A stretch of DNA of 64,000 nt from Aquatica leii (GCA_035610365.1 CM069434.1:96398806-96462805), one strand, 5' to 3'. Positions 32,101 through 44,215 are shown, counted from the stretch's first letter. Translations and numbers: made by a program. The notes: a model not told the origin generated them from the letters alone.

Positions 32101-33130
32101 AGTAATACATTTTTTGAATAATTAACAAAGAATTATGTCATGTACATACATATCGTTAAATTTTTTTGTAAAACTAGAAAAAAATTTAGAGCTGTTATGA
32201 TAATTTGTAAATTCGTGCAAAATACAACAGCTTGTGTATGTCCAAACTTTTTTTTAGAGTACTTTGACTTGTTTCTATGTTTCAATTACAGAGTTTACAT
32301 AAATGGCATATCTTTTATGCAGCCGCAACACTCGTATAAAAAACGTTATGAACTCTAATTGTGTCTTAATTTTTTAATAGTATAACGAACAGAAAGTGTA
32401 AAACTGTCTTAACATATTTTGTTACGCATAGGCCTGATTTCTTTTTCCTGAGCAAAGTTGGAATCTCACTAATATTGTATGAACGTTGTATTATGATTAT
32501 TTCTGGCTTAAAACTAAACAACATATATAAATGATGGGCATTACATAAAATATGCCATGCACGTATTGAGCATCCTAAAAATAAAAGCGTGTTTGTTATT
32601 TGTTTGTTTTTACACTTTGGTGGAAATCAGTAAATAATGCCAAATGCCGTTGGTGCCACGTGAAAGTTACAAAATACCATCTTTCTAAATCTAATAAACC
32701 TAATCCAATAAAGTAAAAACTCATAAAATTAGAAATGTATAATGTGATCAAACAAGAAGTGTTTTAAAATTGCAGCACTAAACTCAAGCTTAATAAAACA
32801 GTTTAATGTAAATTTAACTATTCTAAAGGTTTCCGCTGAAATTTTGAGATCTTGGAGAGAGAGATTAACATCTTGACCGTTACGTGTTACAGTAATTTTT
32901 TTATATACCTTAGCTTTAATGTTAAGTTATCAAAAATTGCGCGAATTCTGTAACAAATGTAATTCAACACACCATCAACTTCGTTTTATTAGTTAATTAG
33001 GAAAAACACCTACGTTGAAAAAAGAAACCAACATAAATGTTTAATAGAAGAATCCGTGTTTTTTTTTGGTTAAATTGAAACTGCATTTATGACGTACATT
33101 TATATGAGTTTTATTTTAAATTCTTAAACT
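32101..33130. other. Intergenic, no gene seen
   Basis: AT-rich, no coding frame of note and no repeat I recognise. Confidence 0.4.
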
Positions 33131-33142
33131 TTCGCGGTTGAT

Positions 33143-33548
33143 ATGTTTATGATTATAAACAACTATCGGCTTAGACCGCGTCGTAGTAAAACACTCAGAT
33201 TTAGGCTTGGTCATAGTCTCTTCTTGAAAGCCAAAACAAGAAGTAGAACTTGGCCTTTGCCGTATTGTCGTTCGTGAACCCAAACAAACTGATGTTTTGC
33301 AAAACATTGCAGCTTGCATCTTCAGAGTGGTAAATGTCACTGAAAGAAAAAGTATAAATGACGACATTCATACCAATAGCAATTAGCGTGATTAACGAAC
33401 GTTATGTTTCCGTTACCGCTTGACTAATTTCGAACGAAGGCCAAGTTCTACTTTATTGTTTTGGCTCTCAAAAAGAGACTATGACCAAGCTTAAGTCTGG
33501 GTGTTTTACTACGACGCGGTCTAAGCCGAAAGTCGCTTATAATCATAG
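33143..33548. repeat. Inverted pair of Penelope 3' tails
   Basis: About 115 bases at 33143-33258 (CGGCTTAGACCGCGTCGTAG, then GGTCATAGTCTCTTCTTGA) recur in reverse complement at 33434-33548. The core between them (33259-33433) matches 58058-58245, the 3' end of the Penelope element at 58-60 kb (TTCGTGAACCCAAACAAACTG, CATCTTCAGAGTGGTAAATG). So this is a Penelope terminal fragment in an inverted arrangement, as such elements often leave. Confidence 0.7.
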
Positions 33549-33638
33549 TTTTATTTTATCACGCACGTCTATTACTCAGTGAAAAGTGAAAACATAACAT
33601 AAAAATTTATTAGTAACGTTTTTGTCTTAGTAATAATT

Positions 33639-34098
33639 AAGTAGTTGTGTTACACCTTCAGGTAGGAGAAGCAAAAAACCCTTCCTTAGTAGTTTTTTAC
33701 AGGCGACGTTTCGTGGCGTTATTGTGCGCATTCCATCATGGCCAATAAAAAACGAGCCCAAGGTGAACTGTCCGATGAACTAGTCACAAAATTAAAATTC
33801 AATAAATAAACAAACAATGACATTAACAGTTGCTGTAGAAATAAAAATATAATAAATTACAAACAGAAAACATTTACATAGAAAAACATCATCTAACTTA
33901 TTTATAGTTAGTTCCAATTTTTTATTTATTTATTGAATATTAATTTTGTGACTAGCTTATCGATTAGCTCATCTTGGGCCCGTTTTTTATTGGCCATGAT
34001 GAAATGCGCTCAATAGCGTTACGAAACGTCGCCTATAAAAATCTACCAAAAGTGACTTTTTTGCCTCTCCTACCTGAAAGTGTAATACAACTACTAAA
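33639..34098. mobile_element. Foldback element with about 165-base arms
   Basis: 33639-33810 and 33925-34098 are inverted copies: GTAGTTGTGTTACACCTTC, AGGTAGGAGA, GGCGACGTTTCGT, CCATCATGGCCAATAAAAAA, GTGACTAG on one side and their complements on the other. The arms differ by scattered changes. The centre is 110 bases of AT-rich sequence. It has no coding capacity. The arms hold a GATGA...GAAACGTCGCC pattern also seen at Penelope ends. Confidence 0.75.
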
Positions 34099-35240
34099 TA
34101 AAAATGTATCTTACCACAGAATAATTATTGAAAGAATTTGTAAAACACATTCCTTACGAATTATATGCTATACTTTTTCTACAACTATAATCTGTTTAAT
34201 TATTAATCAAAGTCAAATTAAACTTTTTACAAGAACAAATAACGCAAAAAATAAATAATCTGAAATTAAAAATTTATGTTGGTAGTATACCTGCAGTAAT
34301 ACCTAAAACGACAATTAAAAATTATATGTCGAAACCAGTCCAAACTGTATTTATTTTATGTCAATTCGTCAGTGTCAATTTACCAAATTATAAGTGTAAC
34401 TATTATTTGAGTTTTAGCTATTTAATACATTGATTTTAAGCAAACGTTAATATGAATGAGCTGAGTCAGTTTAAAAAATATCGATTGTTTACAACAATTT
34501 GCTTTTACAGCTAGTAAATAAAAGAAATGTATTTATGAGAAATGTAAATGTTATTTCTTACAAGCTATAAAGAATAAGATGTGAATATGATAAAGCAAAT
34601 AAGGTAAATTTGTAAATATTTAGAAATAATTTGTAATTAATGGGTGTTATTATTAGGATTGGAGATTCACAAACTAAAAAATAATAAGAAAATTAGTGGT
34701 TTTAATAGCATTGTTTTGGAGTAAAAACTGTTTTAATCTTTTTATAACGAACATTTAGAAAATGCAAGAAAAAGTTAATTACCGCAATGAATCGAATATG
34801 CTACAAAAATCTACTGTGAATTTAAATATAAGAAATATTGCAATAAATAGAAATTTTAAACATAACAAATCTATTGCAGCTTAGCAATCTCGTTACTTAG
34901 AAAAATGATACTAAAGAAAAAACAAGAAGACAATTACAAAAGTGAAGATAACAGTGATTGTTTTCGGTAATAATTACTTTTAAATACGTAATTTTTTCAA
35001 TGTATAACCCAGTGATTTGTACTAGTTTTGTAACCATTGATTGTTCTTGTAGAATTTCTCTTATGAAGAAAGGTTTTACTGTAATTTTTAGTCTAAATGC
35101 TTATAAACTTTCACAAACAACTCGATTACAATTTTGTTTTATCTAAGTGAACATGTGTAACTTAAACGCACATCGACTCGGTAGGAATGTATGCAAGATA
35201 AAAATAATGCTATCTTTGCGTATAAATAGCTTTAAAACAC
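34099..35240. other. Intergenic, no gene seen
   Basis: AT-rich, no recognisable frame or repeat. Confidence 0.4.
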
Positions 35241-35248
35241 ATATAAAA

Positions 35249-35545
35249 CGAGATCCGACAGGTTGCCAAATATACCGGATCTCGACTTAAGTCTAAAATC
35301 TAAATTGAAGTTATATACAATAAAATTACTAATTCAGCTTAAACAGTTGAACTGCTCGTGTATAAAATTGGTCAAAAAGGGTAAAAAGTGAGCTCCAGGC
35401 AAAAATTTGGAATTTTACTCTACGTCAAATGTCTTCTTGAAAAAATATTATATACATATAGATACAAGGTGAGATCCAAAATCGGATCTCACCTTACAAA
35501 ACGGATCTAGTGTTGATCAGTTTATAAGACGAACGGATCTGACCT
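35249..35545. repeat. Cluster of GAGATCC/GGATCTC hairpins
   Basis: CGAGATCCG at 35249-35257 pairs with CGGATCTCG at 35276-35284. At 35466-35495 a perfect 12-base stem (AAGGTGAGATCC, loop AAAATC, complement) follows, then ACGGATCTAG and ACGGATCTGACCTTG up to 35545. The same short word recurs in both orientations within 300 bases. Function unknown. Confidence 0.6.
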
Positions 35546-35554
35546 TGTTACAAA

Positions 35555-36252
35555 AATACATATATATATATATAAAATGTTATGTTGGTTTGTGTACGCT
35601 TCAAAAACTCAAAAAGTTCTGCACCGATTGAGTTGAAATTTTAACATGATATAAAATCTCCATCAAGGATTGTTTTTATCTATTTTTTGCATCAGTCACA
35701 TATCTGCGACCGCGAGAAAACAGTTTTTTTAACGATCAGCTGTGTAATAATGACAGCGCCATCTGTCATAAGCGATGAAAACACTCGCTGACAATCGAAT
35801 ATAATAATGACGCAGTCACATAAGAAACAATTTCGTTCCCAATTACATTGTTTATTTACAAAAAAATTTGCATCTGATTCTGATTATTATACAATCTGAA
35901 TTAAATATTCACTTAAATCAAGAATTTTTGGTGTGATCGTGTTGTGATCGAACTGGGCCTTTCACCAAATCATAAGTAGAGGTTATATTTTATATCAAAG
36001 ATGGACAGTAAAAATATTATTAACTGACAGGCAAAATAAAAGAACTTATTATAATTCAAATGGATTTCTAACAGAAGTGAGTGGTTATATCTTTTTTATT
36101 ACATTCTAACACGTGGACGTAATTATATTATTTAGTAATTATGTTATTTATTTTGGATTAACCTCACTTTTAATGTATATAAATATAATTACATTAAATG
36201 TCAACCATTCAATCACAATGTGCCACTGCGAAGCGTGGCAGGGTACAGCTAG
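35555..36252 (+). mobile_element. Probable non-autonomous Helitron
   Basis: The right end has a 6-base-stem hairpin (TGCCAC...GTGGCA, 36219-36238) followed by GGGTACAG and CTAG at 36249-36252, with T after it: the CTRR end of Helitrons and their insertion before T. The phrase GTGGCAGGGTACAGCTAGT is a common Helitron ending in insects. The left end is not sharp; I place it near the TATATATA run before AAAATGTTATGTTGG. No helicase is coded. Confidence 0.55.
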
Positions 36253-36291
36253 TTTATTATAATTTTTTTTGTGAATCGATTGTACTTGACT

Positions 36292-37460
36292 CTAACGGCG
36301 CCCTGTTAAAAATAATGCCCGTATTTGGAGGACACCCTGTATATTCTCAAGAAGACTGATTATATTGTCTGAGATAATATTGTCATCTAGTGTTTTAAGA
36401 ACATGATGTAGTTGTATATTGCCAAATGCTCTAATGTCTAAAAAGCAAAGAAAAACAAGGTTTATAAGTTCGAAGACTTTTGCGTTTATCTTTTTCATAA
36501 CAAATGTTGCATCATTGCATGATCTGCTCGCTCTAAAACCATGCTGTTCGTCTTTTAATTCTATACTTTCAGCTACTTTTTGAACTATAACTTTTCTTAG
36601 CAGTTTTAATGTGCTCTGGAGTAAGTTTATGCCTCTGTAATTACAAATAGGTTGCAACTTAAAATCCAGCGGCGTATATTATAATTCTGAGATATTTAAA
36701 AAGTAAATATATACGTATGAATAATTCCGTTATTATGATTTTTAATAAGAATCTTTTTTTTGTGCACGTATATATTTTTGTTATACGTACAACTCCCCTT
36801 TGCAGAATATTTGTGTATTTCTTCCATAAACTTTCTATGTTGATTTCATTCCACACTTTCTTATATTTTTCGTATTCTACTAGTTACTTTACTGTTTTGT
36901 TATACCAAAACTTTGTTTTGACTTGTTTCTGTGCAGAGGTTTTCTGAAGTCTAATGCATTTTTTGCAGCCTTATTTCTAATTTTTCCTATGCTTCTTCTA
37001 CTTTATCCTATTTTTGTATTTAGTTCTGTAGTATTATACTGTGGCAGCCAATGTTGATATAAATTCTGCATGGTATTGTTTTCCAATAGTTCTATCTTAA
37101 GCTTTTCTATGTGTTCAAATTTTTTCTTTTAGTTTTCTGTTGTTGCGGGCGAATTTTACCTAGTACAAGCTTATGGCCACCGTCTATTTCTGGAGCTTTT
37201 AACGTTTTTATGTCTAGGATCTGAGATGTAGGTAAATGTTTGTTTGAGATTGTATAATCTATACCCAAGCGGTTTTCCTTGCTGTATGCCACGTATACAT
37301 GTATTTCATAGTATAGATCCGAAACGTGTTATTTATTCTCAGATTATTTTTAGCGCAAAGGTTAATTAGATTATCATTTTTATTTTTTGTATCTTCATTA
37401 AAGTGTTTTAATCGTAGTATGAAATTGCTTCTAACCCTTGCGAACAAGTTTCCCATCAGT
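36292..37460 (-). pseudogene. LINE (non-LTR) fragment: endonuclease and RT pieces
   Basis: On the minus strand an AP-endonuclease part lies at 37107-37456 in two frames (LCAKNNLRINNTF, YTWH, LGIDYTISNKH, ILDIKTL, GGHKLVL) and an RT part at 36292-36657 (CNYRGINLLQSTLKLL, DEQHGFRASRSCNDATFV, LCFLDIRAFGNIQLHHVL). The order and motifs fit insect LINEs of the RTE/Jockey group. The Asp-Asp box is not included. Stops and gaps between the pieces show it is dead. Confidence 0.75.
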
Positions 37461-37680
37461 AGAACTGGTTGTTTTTTGGGGTTGTATCAGTATTCTTGAA
37501 GTTTTTTGAATGTTGCCTAAGTTTGCTTGTTTGTGATGCGTTTTTTTTTGTATCACTCGTATTTGCTTATTTGCATCGTCATTGTAACACTCGTTTTACA
37601 ATATACTATTTTGTCTGTTTTAATTTTCTTAACTAATGTGTTGAAATTGTAACTATGTTCAATGAAAGACTAGCAAATTG
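37461..37680. other. Short gap, no gene seen
   Basis: AT-rich sequence between the LINE and the Tc1 remnant. Confidence 0.3.
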
Positions 37681-38395
37681 TGAATTTGGTAGATGATATG
37701 AAGTGTATCATACAACGATTGATAGAGTTCTATAGAGCTTTGGCCAAAACAGACCACAAGCTACTAATGTCGTGGAGGACTGATTTCTATTGCTTTGAAC
37801 AATGAGAAAACGGTTCACTACTGCACGAAGTCTCCAAATACAGCTTGTTGAGATTCTAGGCTCTGCTGTCAGTCAAGATACCACAAGAAGAAGTCTTTGT
37901 GCTTTAAATTTACAATTTTGGGTAGCAGCTTCTAGTCTTAAATTGTCTGTAGACCAACAAAAACAGAATGGGTTTTGCTAATAGTCGTGTGGATTAGGAA
38001 ATCCATGATTTGGAACAAGTCTTATTTACAGATAAAGCAAGGTTTAACCTTATAAGTTTTAATCGCCACCCGAGAGTGTACCGAAAGCCAAACGAGAGAT
38101 ATTTCGCTTGCAACATACAAGAAACTACTTGATATTGAGCTTGACATTGGAGATGAATTTGTTAGTATGCAGGATAATGCTAGGGCACATGTGGCACATA
38201 TTGTTACTGACTATTTAAATTATCTTAATAGAGCGTTTTTGGGACATCATGGGACACCGGCTTAAAAATCACCATTCACCTCCTAACAGCTTAGACGAGC
38301 TGCGACAAAGTCTTATCTGCGTATGGAAAGATATCATTTAAGAATCAATTACATCTCTAACTGAAAGTATGCCATAGCGATGTCGGGTTATAATA
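37680..38395 (+). pseudogene. Tc1-like transposase remnant
   Basis: In several plus-strand frames: IQRLIEFYRAL near 37720, TTRRSLCALNL near 37890, the catalytic-region motif VLFTDKARFNL near 38020-38050 with HPRVYRKPNERYF after it, and MQDNARAHVAHIVTDYLN near 38165-38215, then L-P-N-S-like HHSPPNSLDELRQ. These are the ordered marks of a Tc1/mariner transposase. Many stops; terminal repeats not found. Confidence 0.72.
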
Positions 38396-39215
38396 ATATT
38401 TAGAACAGTAGTTATTGATAAGCCCAAAACGTTTTAAAAGAAGTTGAATTCGTGTTCAAAAAAATCAGCTTTCAACGTTTTCATCTCTATAGTCATTTAC
38501 TCACTATAATAATGATTATTTTTTATGGTTTTATTATATAAATATTTTTAGTTTTTATTTTTTTTACAATTATTTAAGTCAAGTTTATGATTATCAGCTA
38601 TAATACCCCTAGATAATTTTTTACTACTTTCCAAGTTTTTTAATCAATTAATACAAATTGATTGTGTTTTATGGTGTATTTTCTAAATGAATTTAGTTAA
38701 TTTTGTAGTTACAAATATCATCAAATTTGTGTATCATCATTATGAATTGATTTACTATCTGAAATTTAATTCAACATTTTAATATATCATGTCTGCTTTG
38801 CCTGATAACACCACGCCCGTGGTGTTATCGCTGTAATCCGTTGATGATTGGTTGAATTTTAAAAAATGCAATAAAACAAAGTTTTTCTATTGGTTAATTG
38901 ATACAGTAAAAAATTATCAAAATAATTTAGTTTATGTGTTCTATTCTTAATGTGTTCTTTAACGTTTGATAATATTGACAACAATTAAAATAAAATTAAA
39001 ACATCTGTCTACAGAGATTTTTCTTTGTGTTAAAATCCGATCACAGAAAGACAGTGGTACTAGCTTGAACTTTTTAAGGGTTAAAATTTCCACACGAATT
39101 TCCATGATATCACTAATTCCATAGATTTTGACAGCGCTTTCGTCGTAATCTTCAAATATGTGAATTGTAAGAAGCGTAGTTAGAAAAATAATTAAACAAA
39201 CATAAGTAAATAATT
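38396..39215. other. Intergenic; only a doubtful small frame
   Basis: AT-rich. A minus-strand frame at 38959-39276 (105 codons, with one hydrophobic segment YVCLIIFLTTLLTIHIF) extends from here into the inverted-duplication arm. It has no likeness I recognise and crosses the arm border, so I do not call it a gene. Confidence 0.4.
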
Positions 39216-39348
39216 TTTGTTTTGCAAAAACTGAGCAGTTTATTTTTCGCTTTAATACAAATATAATCTTTGACAATAATGTATCAAATTATTTCACAAA
39301 TTTTACAATAAATAAAAATTAAATTCCTAAAAAGTGAAGTAGTCATTT

Positions 39349-39588
39349 CTACCAATAGTGCAATCCGTGTTTGAATCCAACGTTGATTCCAAAAGTTTTT
39401 ACTACTGGTGGTGAAACTACGTGGTGTGTTATTATAGGTGCTGGAACTACCACAGGCTTGGCGTAGTGCACAACAGGAACTACATGCGGTGTAACGTAAG
39501 CTACTTTCGAAAAATGTAGAAGACTGGGATTTGGTGCTGCAGCTGCAATAGCAACAATAGCAGCTAATACAAACAATATACACTTCAT
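39349..39588 (-). CDS. Small secreted Val/Pro/His-rich protein, copy 1
   Basis: 79 codons. Residues 1-18 are a clear signal peptide (MKCILFVLAAIVAIAAAA). The mature part is rich in Val, Pro and His in short phrases (VTPHVVPVVHYAKPVVVPAP, then THHVVSPPVV) and ends GINVGFKHGLHYW. Composition and size recall small insect cuticle or egg-covering proteins; no named domain is seen, so the role is inference. No intron. A TATA-like TTATATA at 39647-39653 (reverse strand TATATAA) lies about 60 bases upstream of the ATG. The identical protein is coded by copy 2 at 50684. Confidence 0.8.
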   Translation of the reverse strand: MKCILFVLAAIVAIAAAAPNPSLLHFSKVAYVTPHVVPVVHYAKPVVVPAPIITHHVVSPPVVKTFGINVGFKHGLHYW

Positions 39589-39646
39589 GTTTGTTTTTTT
39601 CTTAAGACGTTAGTAGTATATGATTTAGCTACTTAGTTTCATGTTA

Positions 39647-39653
39647 TTATATA
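39647..39653 (-). promoter_or_regulatory. TATA-like box of copy 1
   Basis: TATATAA on the minus strand, kept in the same place in copy 2 (50619-50625). Confidence 0.5.
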
Positions 39654-40477
39654 CGTTTTGGTAATGTATATGACTATTCTTCATTTAGTAATGTAAAAAG
39701 TTTAAACTACTTACGGGGAGTTTCTAAATTGCAGGTTTTTTTTAAATTAATGTAATTGAACTAAATACATTATTAAATTTGTAACTCATGCTTTTGTATA
39801 CTTTTATTTCTACAAATTACTAAACCACAAAAAAATAAATGGTTTAATGCTTAATTGAAGGTTTTCAAAAAAAAGTAGATAAACATTAAAAAATTTATAA
39901 TTGTATGTACAAAATAATTAAAAAAAAACATTTTATTAATCTTAGTATTTTACAAAGATCAATTAAACCACAGTTTTCTTACTTTTTATTCTTTCAATTG
40001 GACTTATTTAAAATTCAATAAAAAACGTTTGTTTTCAATTTAAAAAAGTTATTATTTTTTGTTCTTTGTATAAAACCCAACAAGGATCTTTACCAAACTA
40101 AAAAATAATTGCGTAACTCATGTTAGAAACAAATCAAGTTTATTTCAAAACACAAAGATCTTAGGTGCTGCTTTTCAATAAAAAGTTTTTTTGTTGTTGG
40201 GTTTTTGGTTTGTTTAAACTTTATATTCTCTAGAGCTATACGTTTTTTGTTTACATGAGTAAAGAAAGTAAATTTGATTGCTAACATTATTATTGCTAGC
40301 TTGCATGTTTGAATTAATTTTTATAAAATTTTAAGATTTTTTTATCCATAGAACTGTTTTTAACTTGCTAATTGTTGACATAAGTTTAAATTAATTTTAA
40401 ATTTAAAACAATCATTACAAAAATAGAACAATTATAAGTTTTCTAGAAGCTAAAGGTAATTAACCAAAACGGTTTGG

Positions 40478-40509
40478 ACCGTGTCATAGTAGTACTACTA
40501 TGACACGGT
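40478..40509. repeat. Perfect 32-base palindrome
   Basis: ACCGTGTCATAGTAGT followed at once by its reverse complement, with no spacer. A second copy stood at 43303-43323 plus 49779-49789 before the BEL inserted into it. Confidence 0.95.
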
Positions 40510-40789
40510 ATAAAAAATAGTATAAAAGTCTTATCTCGAGATCCATGATTCTTAGATGGCGTAGTTATAGTTTTTGATGATATTTAGTTCACTATAATGA
40601 TTCTTAAAATTTGTTTGTAAATAGTCAACTACTCGGTGTAAATTAAGTATAGGTGCACCTAAATTTTTTTTCCGGCTTATGGTATTTTTTCTGTTTAGTT
40701 TTTAATTTTTTTTTTCATCTTTGTAAATAGCATTTGGTCTAAATAAGGTAATGTTCGTCTGAGCTTGCTATATTCTTTGGTAATATTTT

Positions 40790-41830
40790 TTTACGTTTTG
40801 GTAATGTATATGACTAATCTTCATTTAGTAATGTAAAAAGTTTAAACTACTTACGGGGAGTTTCTAAATTGCAGGTTTTTTTTAAATAAATGTAATTGAA
40901 CTAAATACTTTATTAAATTTGTAACTCATGCTTTTGTATACTTTTATTTCTACAAATTACTAAACCACAAAAAAATAAATTGTTTAATGCTTAATTGAAG
41001 GTTTACAAAAAATGTTGATAGACATTAAAAAAATTATAATTGTATGTACAAAATAATTAAAAAAAAATATTTTATTAATCTTAGTATTTTACAAAAATCA
41101 ATTAAACAGTTTTCTTACATTTTATTCTTTCAATTGGACTTATTTAAAATTCAAAAAAAAACGTTTGTTTTCAGTTTAAAAAAGTTATTATTTTTTGTTC
41201 TTTGTATAAAAAAACAACGAGGATCTTTAACAAACTAAAAAATAACAAAAAATTGCAATTGCGTAACTCATGTTAGAAACAAATCAAATTTATTTCAAAA
41301 CACAAAGATCTTAGTTGCTGCTTTTCAATAAAAAGTTTTTTTTGTTTACATGAGTAAAGAAAGTAAATTTGATTGCTAACATTATTATTGCTAGCTTGCA
41401 TGTTTGAATTAATTTTTATAAAATTTTAAGATTTTTTTATCCTTAGAACTGTTTTTTTAACTTTAACTAATTGTTGACATAAGTTTAAATTAATTTTAGA
41501 TATAAAAACAATCATTACAAAAATAGGACAATTGTAGGGTTTGGTGCAAAAAGGGTACAAGTGATTTTTTTACATTTTTGATTAAAACGCATATATGTCA
41601 AACCTACCCTCTGTTAGTACAAAAAAGATACAAGTGCATTTTGATCTTAACAGTGACATTTCTAGAGAAGTAGCATAACACACTAAACTAAAACCTCACA
41701 ATGGTTTTTGCAAAAACGATATAAAGGCACTAACTCAAATTGTCAACTTATACACTTATACCCTTTTTGCACCAGACCCTTCAATTATAAGTTTTCTAGA
41801 AGCTAAAGGTAATTAACCAAAAGTAATATT
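40790..41830. repeat. Direct partial copy of the arm sequence
   Basis: Repeats 39650-40465 in the same orientation (ACGTTTTGGTAATGTATATG, CTTACGGGGAGTTTCTAAATT and on) with several changes and a shortened middle. It is more diverged from the arm than the two arms are from each other, and is interrupted by the MITE at 41536-41780. It holds no copy of the secreted-protein gene. Confidence 0.8.
41536..41780. mobile_element. MITE with 28-base terminal inverted repeats
   Basis: Ends AGGGTTTGGTGCAAAAAGGG and, in complement, AGGGTCTGGTGCAAAAAGGG, each followed by TAYAAGTG. Flanks ACAATTGT and TCAATTAT look like a worn 8-base duplication, which would suit a hAT-type MITE. The other arm copies (40430 and 49835) lack it, which proves it is an insertion. 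Confidence 0.8.
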
Positions 41831-43019
41831 TTCTGAGGAAATTGTTTTGTAATACATAAAAGATGTGTACACTATTCCACAAAATCTATTATTGTTGCAG
41901 TATGGTAAATTTTCAGCAAGCTCGGATTGTTTATTCTTCTAAAAAAGTGTTAAATTATCAATTGAACTATTTTTTTAAAACATGTTTTGTTTATTTAAAA
42001 TGTATGTAAATTATTATCGATGATGTTATAAATACAGGATGTAACCTTAAACGGAAACAGTCTGGTCTTTTTAAGGTTATTACGAAAAATGTTCTTGTTA
42101 ATATGTATGCAATATTGTCTTACCAAGCCTTTAATAATATATTTGCATAAACAAGTTTTTTAATACTACTCGTACAATGTAAGTAATGACATGTGTAATA
42201 AGTAATTGTGATAATCTTATTTACCAGGTAATTCAGATTTTAATTCTGTAAAATTGTAAAATATTACGTGTAATTAAAAAACTTCTAATTGTTATATATA
42301 GAAAAGACAAAACTTAGTGGTGACAATTACAAAAAAAGTGGACAAAAAGAGTTACAGATCATCTAAAATAAAAACAAGAATTTTAACATTTTTAAAATTC
42401 ATAAATAGCTGAAATAAGATCAATAATAACCGTATTAATTTGAATAATTTGCATAGGAACGTTTAACGTTAAGTGACTAATGCTAATTAACATAAACTAA
42501 TTTTATTTTTTCAATTTAAATGTCATTAACGTTGTATTTTTTTAATTAGTCGAGTATATGAGTAGTTTAGCTAAAACTTGCCTTTAAATTTTAATCAAAA
42601 GTTAATTGTTTTTTTTTTATTTTGTCTTGACGTTTTAAAATTTTTAATTAGCTGCAATAACAAAATTTGTGAAAATTTAAAATAGTTTTAAGAATATAAT
42701 TAAAACAATAAAACTGTGATGTTTTGACAAAAACGTATAAAAAAGGAAGTATTCGCTCGCTCAAAATAAAAATAAAAAAGTTGTTTATATCCCAGTCAAT
42801 TTATAAATCCAAAAATCATGTAGTTATTATACTTTTATTATGTTATTCTAACTTTTGCTAAGATACAGTCTTTCAAAACCACAATTTTTTTTTGTAAGCT
42901 AAGTAAAGTAAAATTGTTTTCAAAAAAATTGCATAAAACCAAAATTTGGAAAAATCAATTAGACATTTCTTAGATGGCTACGTAACTTTTGACACGTACA
43001 GAACAATAGTCTTTAAGTG
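41831..43019. other. Unique spacer of the inverted duplication
   Basis: About 1.2 kb of AT-rich sequence found once in the window. No coding frame of note. Confidence 0.5.
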
Positions 43020-43323
43020 AAAAAAATATTACCAAAGAATATAGCAAGCTCAGACGAACATTACCTTATTTAGACCAAATCCTATTTACAAAGATGAAAA
43101 AAAAAATTAAAAACTAAACAGAAAAAATACCATAAGCCGGAAAAAAAATTTAGGTGCACCTATACTTAATTTACACCGAGTAGTTGACTATTTACAAACA
43201 AATTTTAAGAATCATTATAGTGAACTAAATATCATCAAAAACTATAACTACGCCATCTAAGAATCATGGATCTCGAGATAAGACTTTTATACTATTTTTT
43301 ATACCGTGTCATAGTAGTACTAC
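43020..43323. repeat. Right arm of the inverted duplication, inner block
   Basis: Reverse complement of 40494-40785 plus the left half of the palindrome. It is cut at 43323 by the BEL element; the rest of the arm resumes at 49774. Confidence 0.85.
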
Positions 43324-43625
43324 TGTTAAGAATTTATTGTGTTCGCTGGTTTTCGTTCGCCGAAATATATGTACGGGTGTTTTGCCCCTTCTTATGTTGT
43401 AAGCGGCGCGTACCCCCAGAGTTGTTCATGCTACCTTCGTAGTAGAAAGACATCAAGATTATTATGTTTTGAATAAATCTAATTCAAAGTTTATATATTT
43501 TATTTTGGTTTGTTGGCCACCTCAAAGTGCCAAGAAATTCGTTGAGCTGCTAGATGCTGCAAAATCTAGACACAAAATAGTATGATTGCAGTTTACAAGA
43601 AGCAGTTACTGCATCATACGATACA
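43324..43625 (+). repeat. 5' LTR of the recent BEL
   Basis: TG...CA form, 302 bases, identical in length and by eye in sequence to 49472-49773. A polyadenylation signal AATAAA lies near 43470. Confidence 0.95.
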
Positions 43626-43643
43626 TGGTCCTTCTTCGAGCCG
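43626..43643 (+). promoter_or_regulatory. Primer-binding site of the recent BEL
   Basis: TGGTCCTTCTTCGAGCCG directly follows the LTR; TGG pairs with a tRNA CCA end. tRNA not identified. Confidence 0.65.
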
Positions 43644-44215
43644 GATGATCTAATTAAGTAGATCAATTCCAACCAATTTCAGAAAAACGTAAGTTTGAAT
43701 CAACAAATTGTTTTATTTGAGAGAAAGTTATATCCATTTTCCTATGCATTACAATTTTATCCTTTCTGTCGTATTACTTTTAAACTTATCCAAGCAATAA
43801 GCATTCCTTTTACTACCTGAATGCCCTTTATTTTGAATAACTAAAGTGATTTTGTAACAAATATTTTATACGCATATTTTACATTTATATATGTATGTAT
43901 GTACGTAAAAATTCAATTCAAATTATTTCTGTATTGTAAATGCCATTTGGTTTTCTTCACTTTCAGCGAGTCGCTGTGAATTGACCTTGCAAAGCATATT
44001 ATATTACTTGCAGCTGCATTGCTTATCGTGTACGATTCAATCATTCAATATCGTTTCACTTTGGGTGCAAGAGTTCTATTTATCTATTATTAAGTGCATG
44101 TTTTTTTTTATTTGTCGCACATATTTTAGTTTTCACCGTTTCACTGTAACGATAAGAATTTATCTCGTTTTATTTATTTCGCATTATAGTTAATAATTCT
44201 TAATTGATTTAAACA

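Larger units (their letters stand above)
39216..40785. repeat. Left arm of a large inverted duplication
   Basis: 39216-40477 is found in reverse complement at 49790-51066, and 40494-40785 in reverse complement at 43020-43318; the BEL at 43324-49773 parts the two blocks of the right arm. Within the 79-codon gene the copies differ by one silent change that I can see. The arm centre point is the 32-base palindrome at 40478-40509. Confidence 0.85.

Noticed and set aside
38959..39276. 105-codon minus-strand frame with one hydrophobic segment
   Set aside because: Crosses the border of the inverted duplication and has no counterpart in the other arm.
39284..39583. Cys-rich 99-codon frame on the strand of the small secreted protein (and its copy at 50689-50988)
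   Set aside because: It is the shifted frame of the 79-codon gene; between copies it changes residues where the real frame stays silent.
43981..44193. 70-codon frame in the BEL leader
   Set aside because: Lies in the untranslated leader before the gag ATG; AT-rich chance frame.
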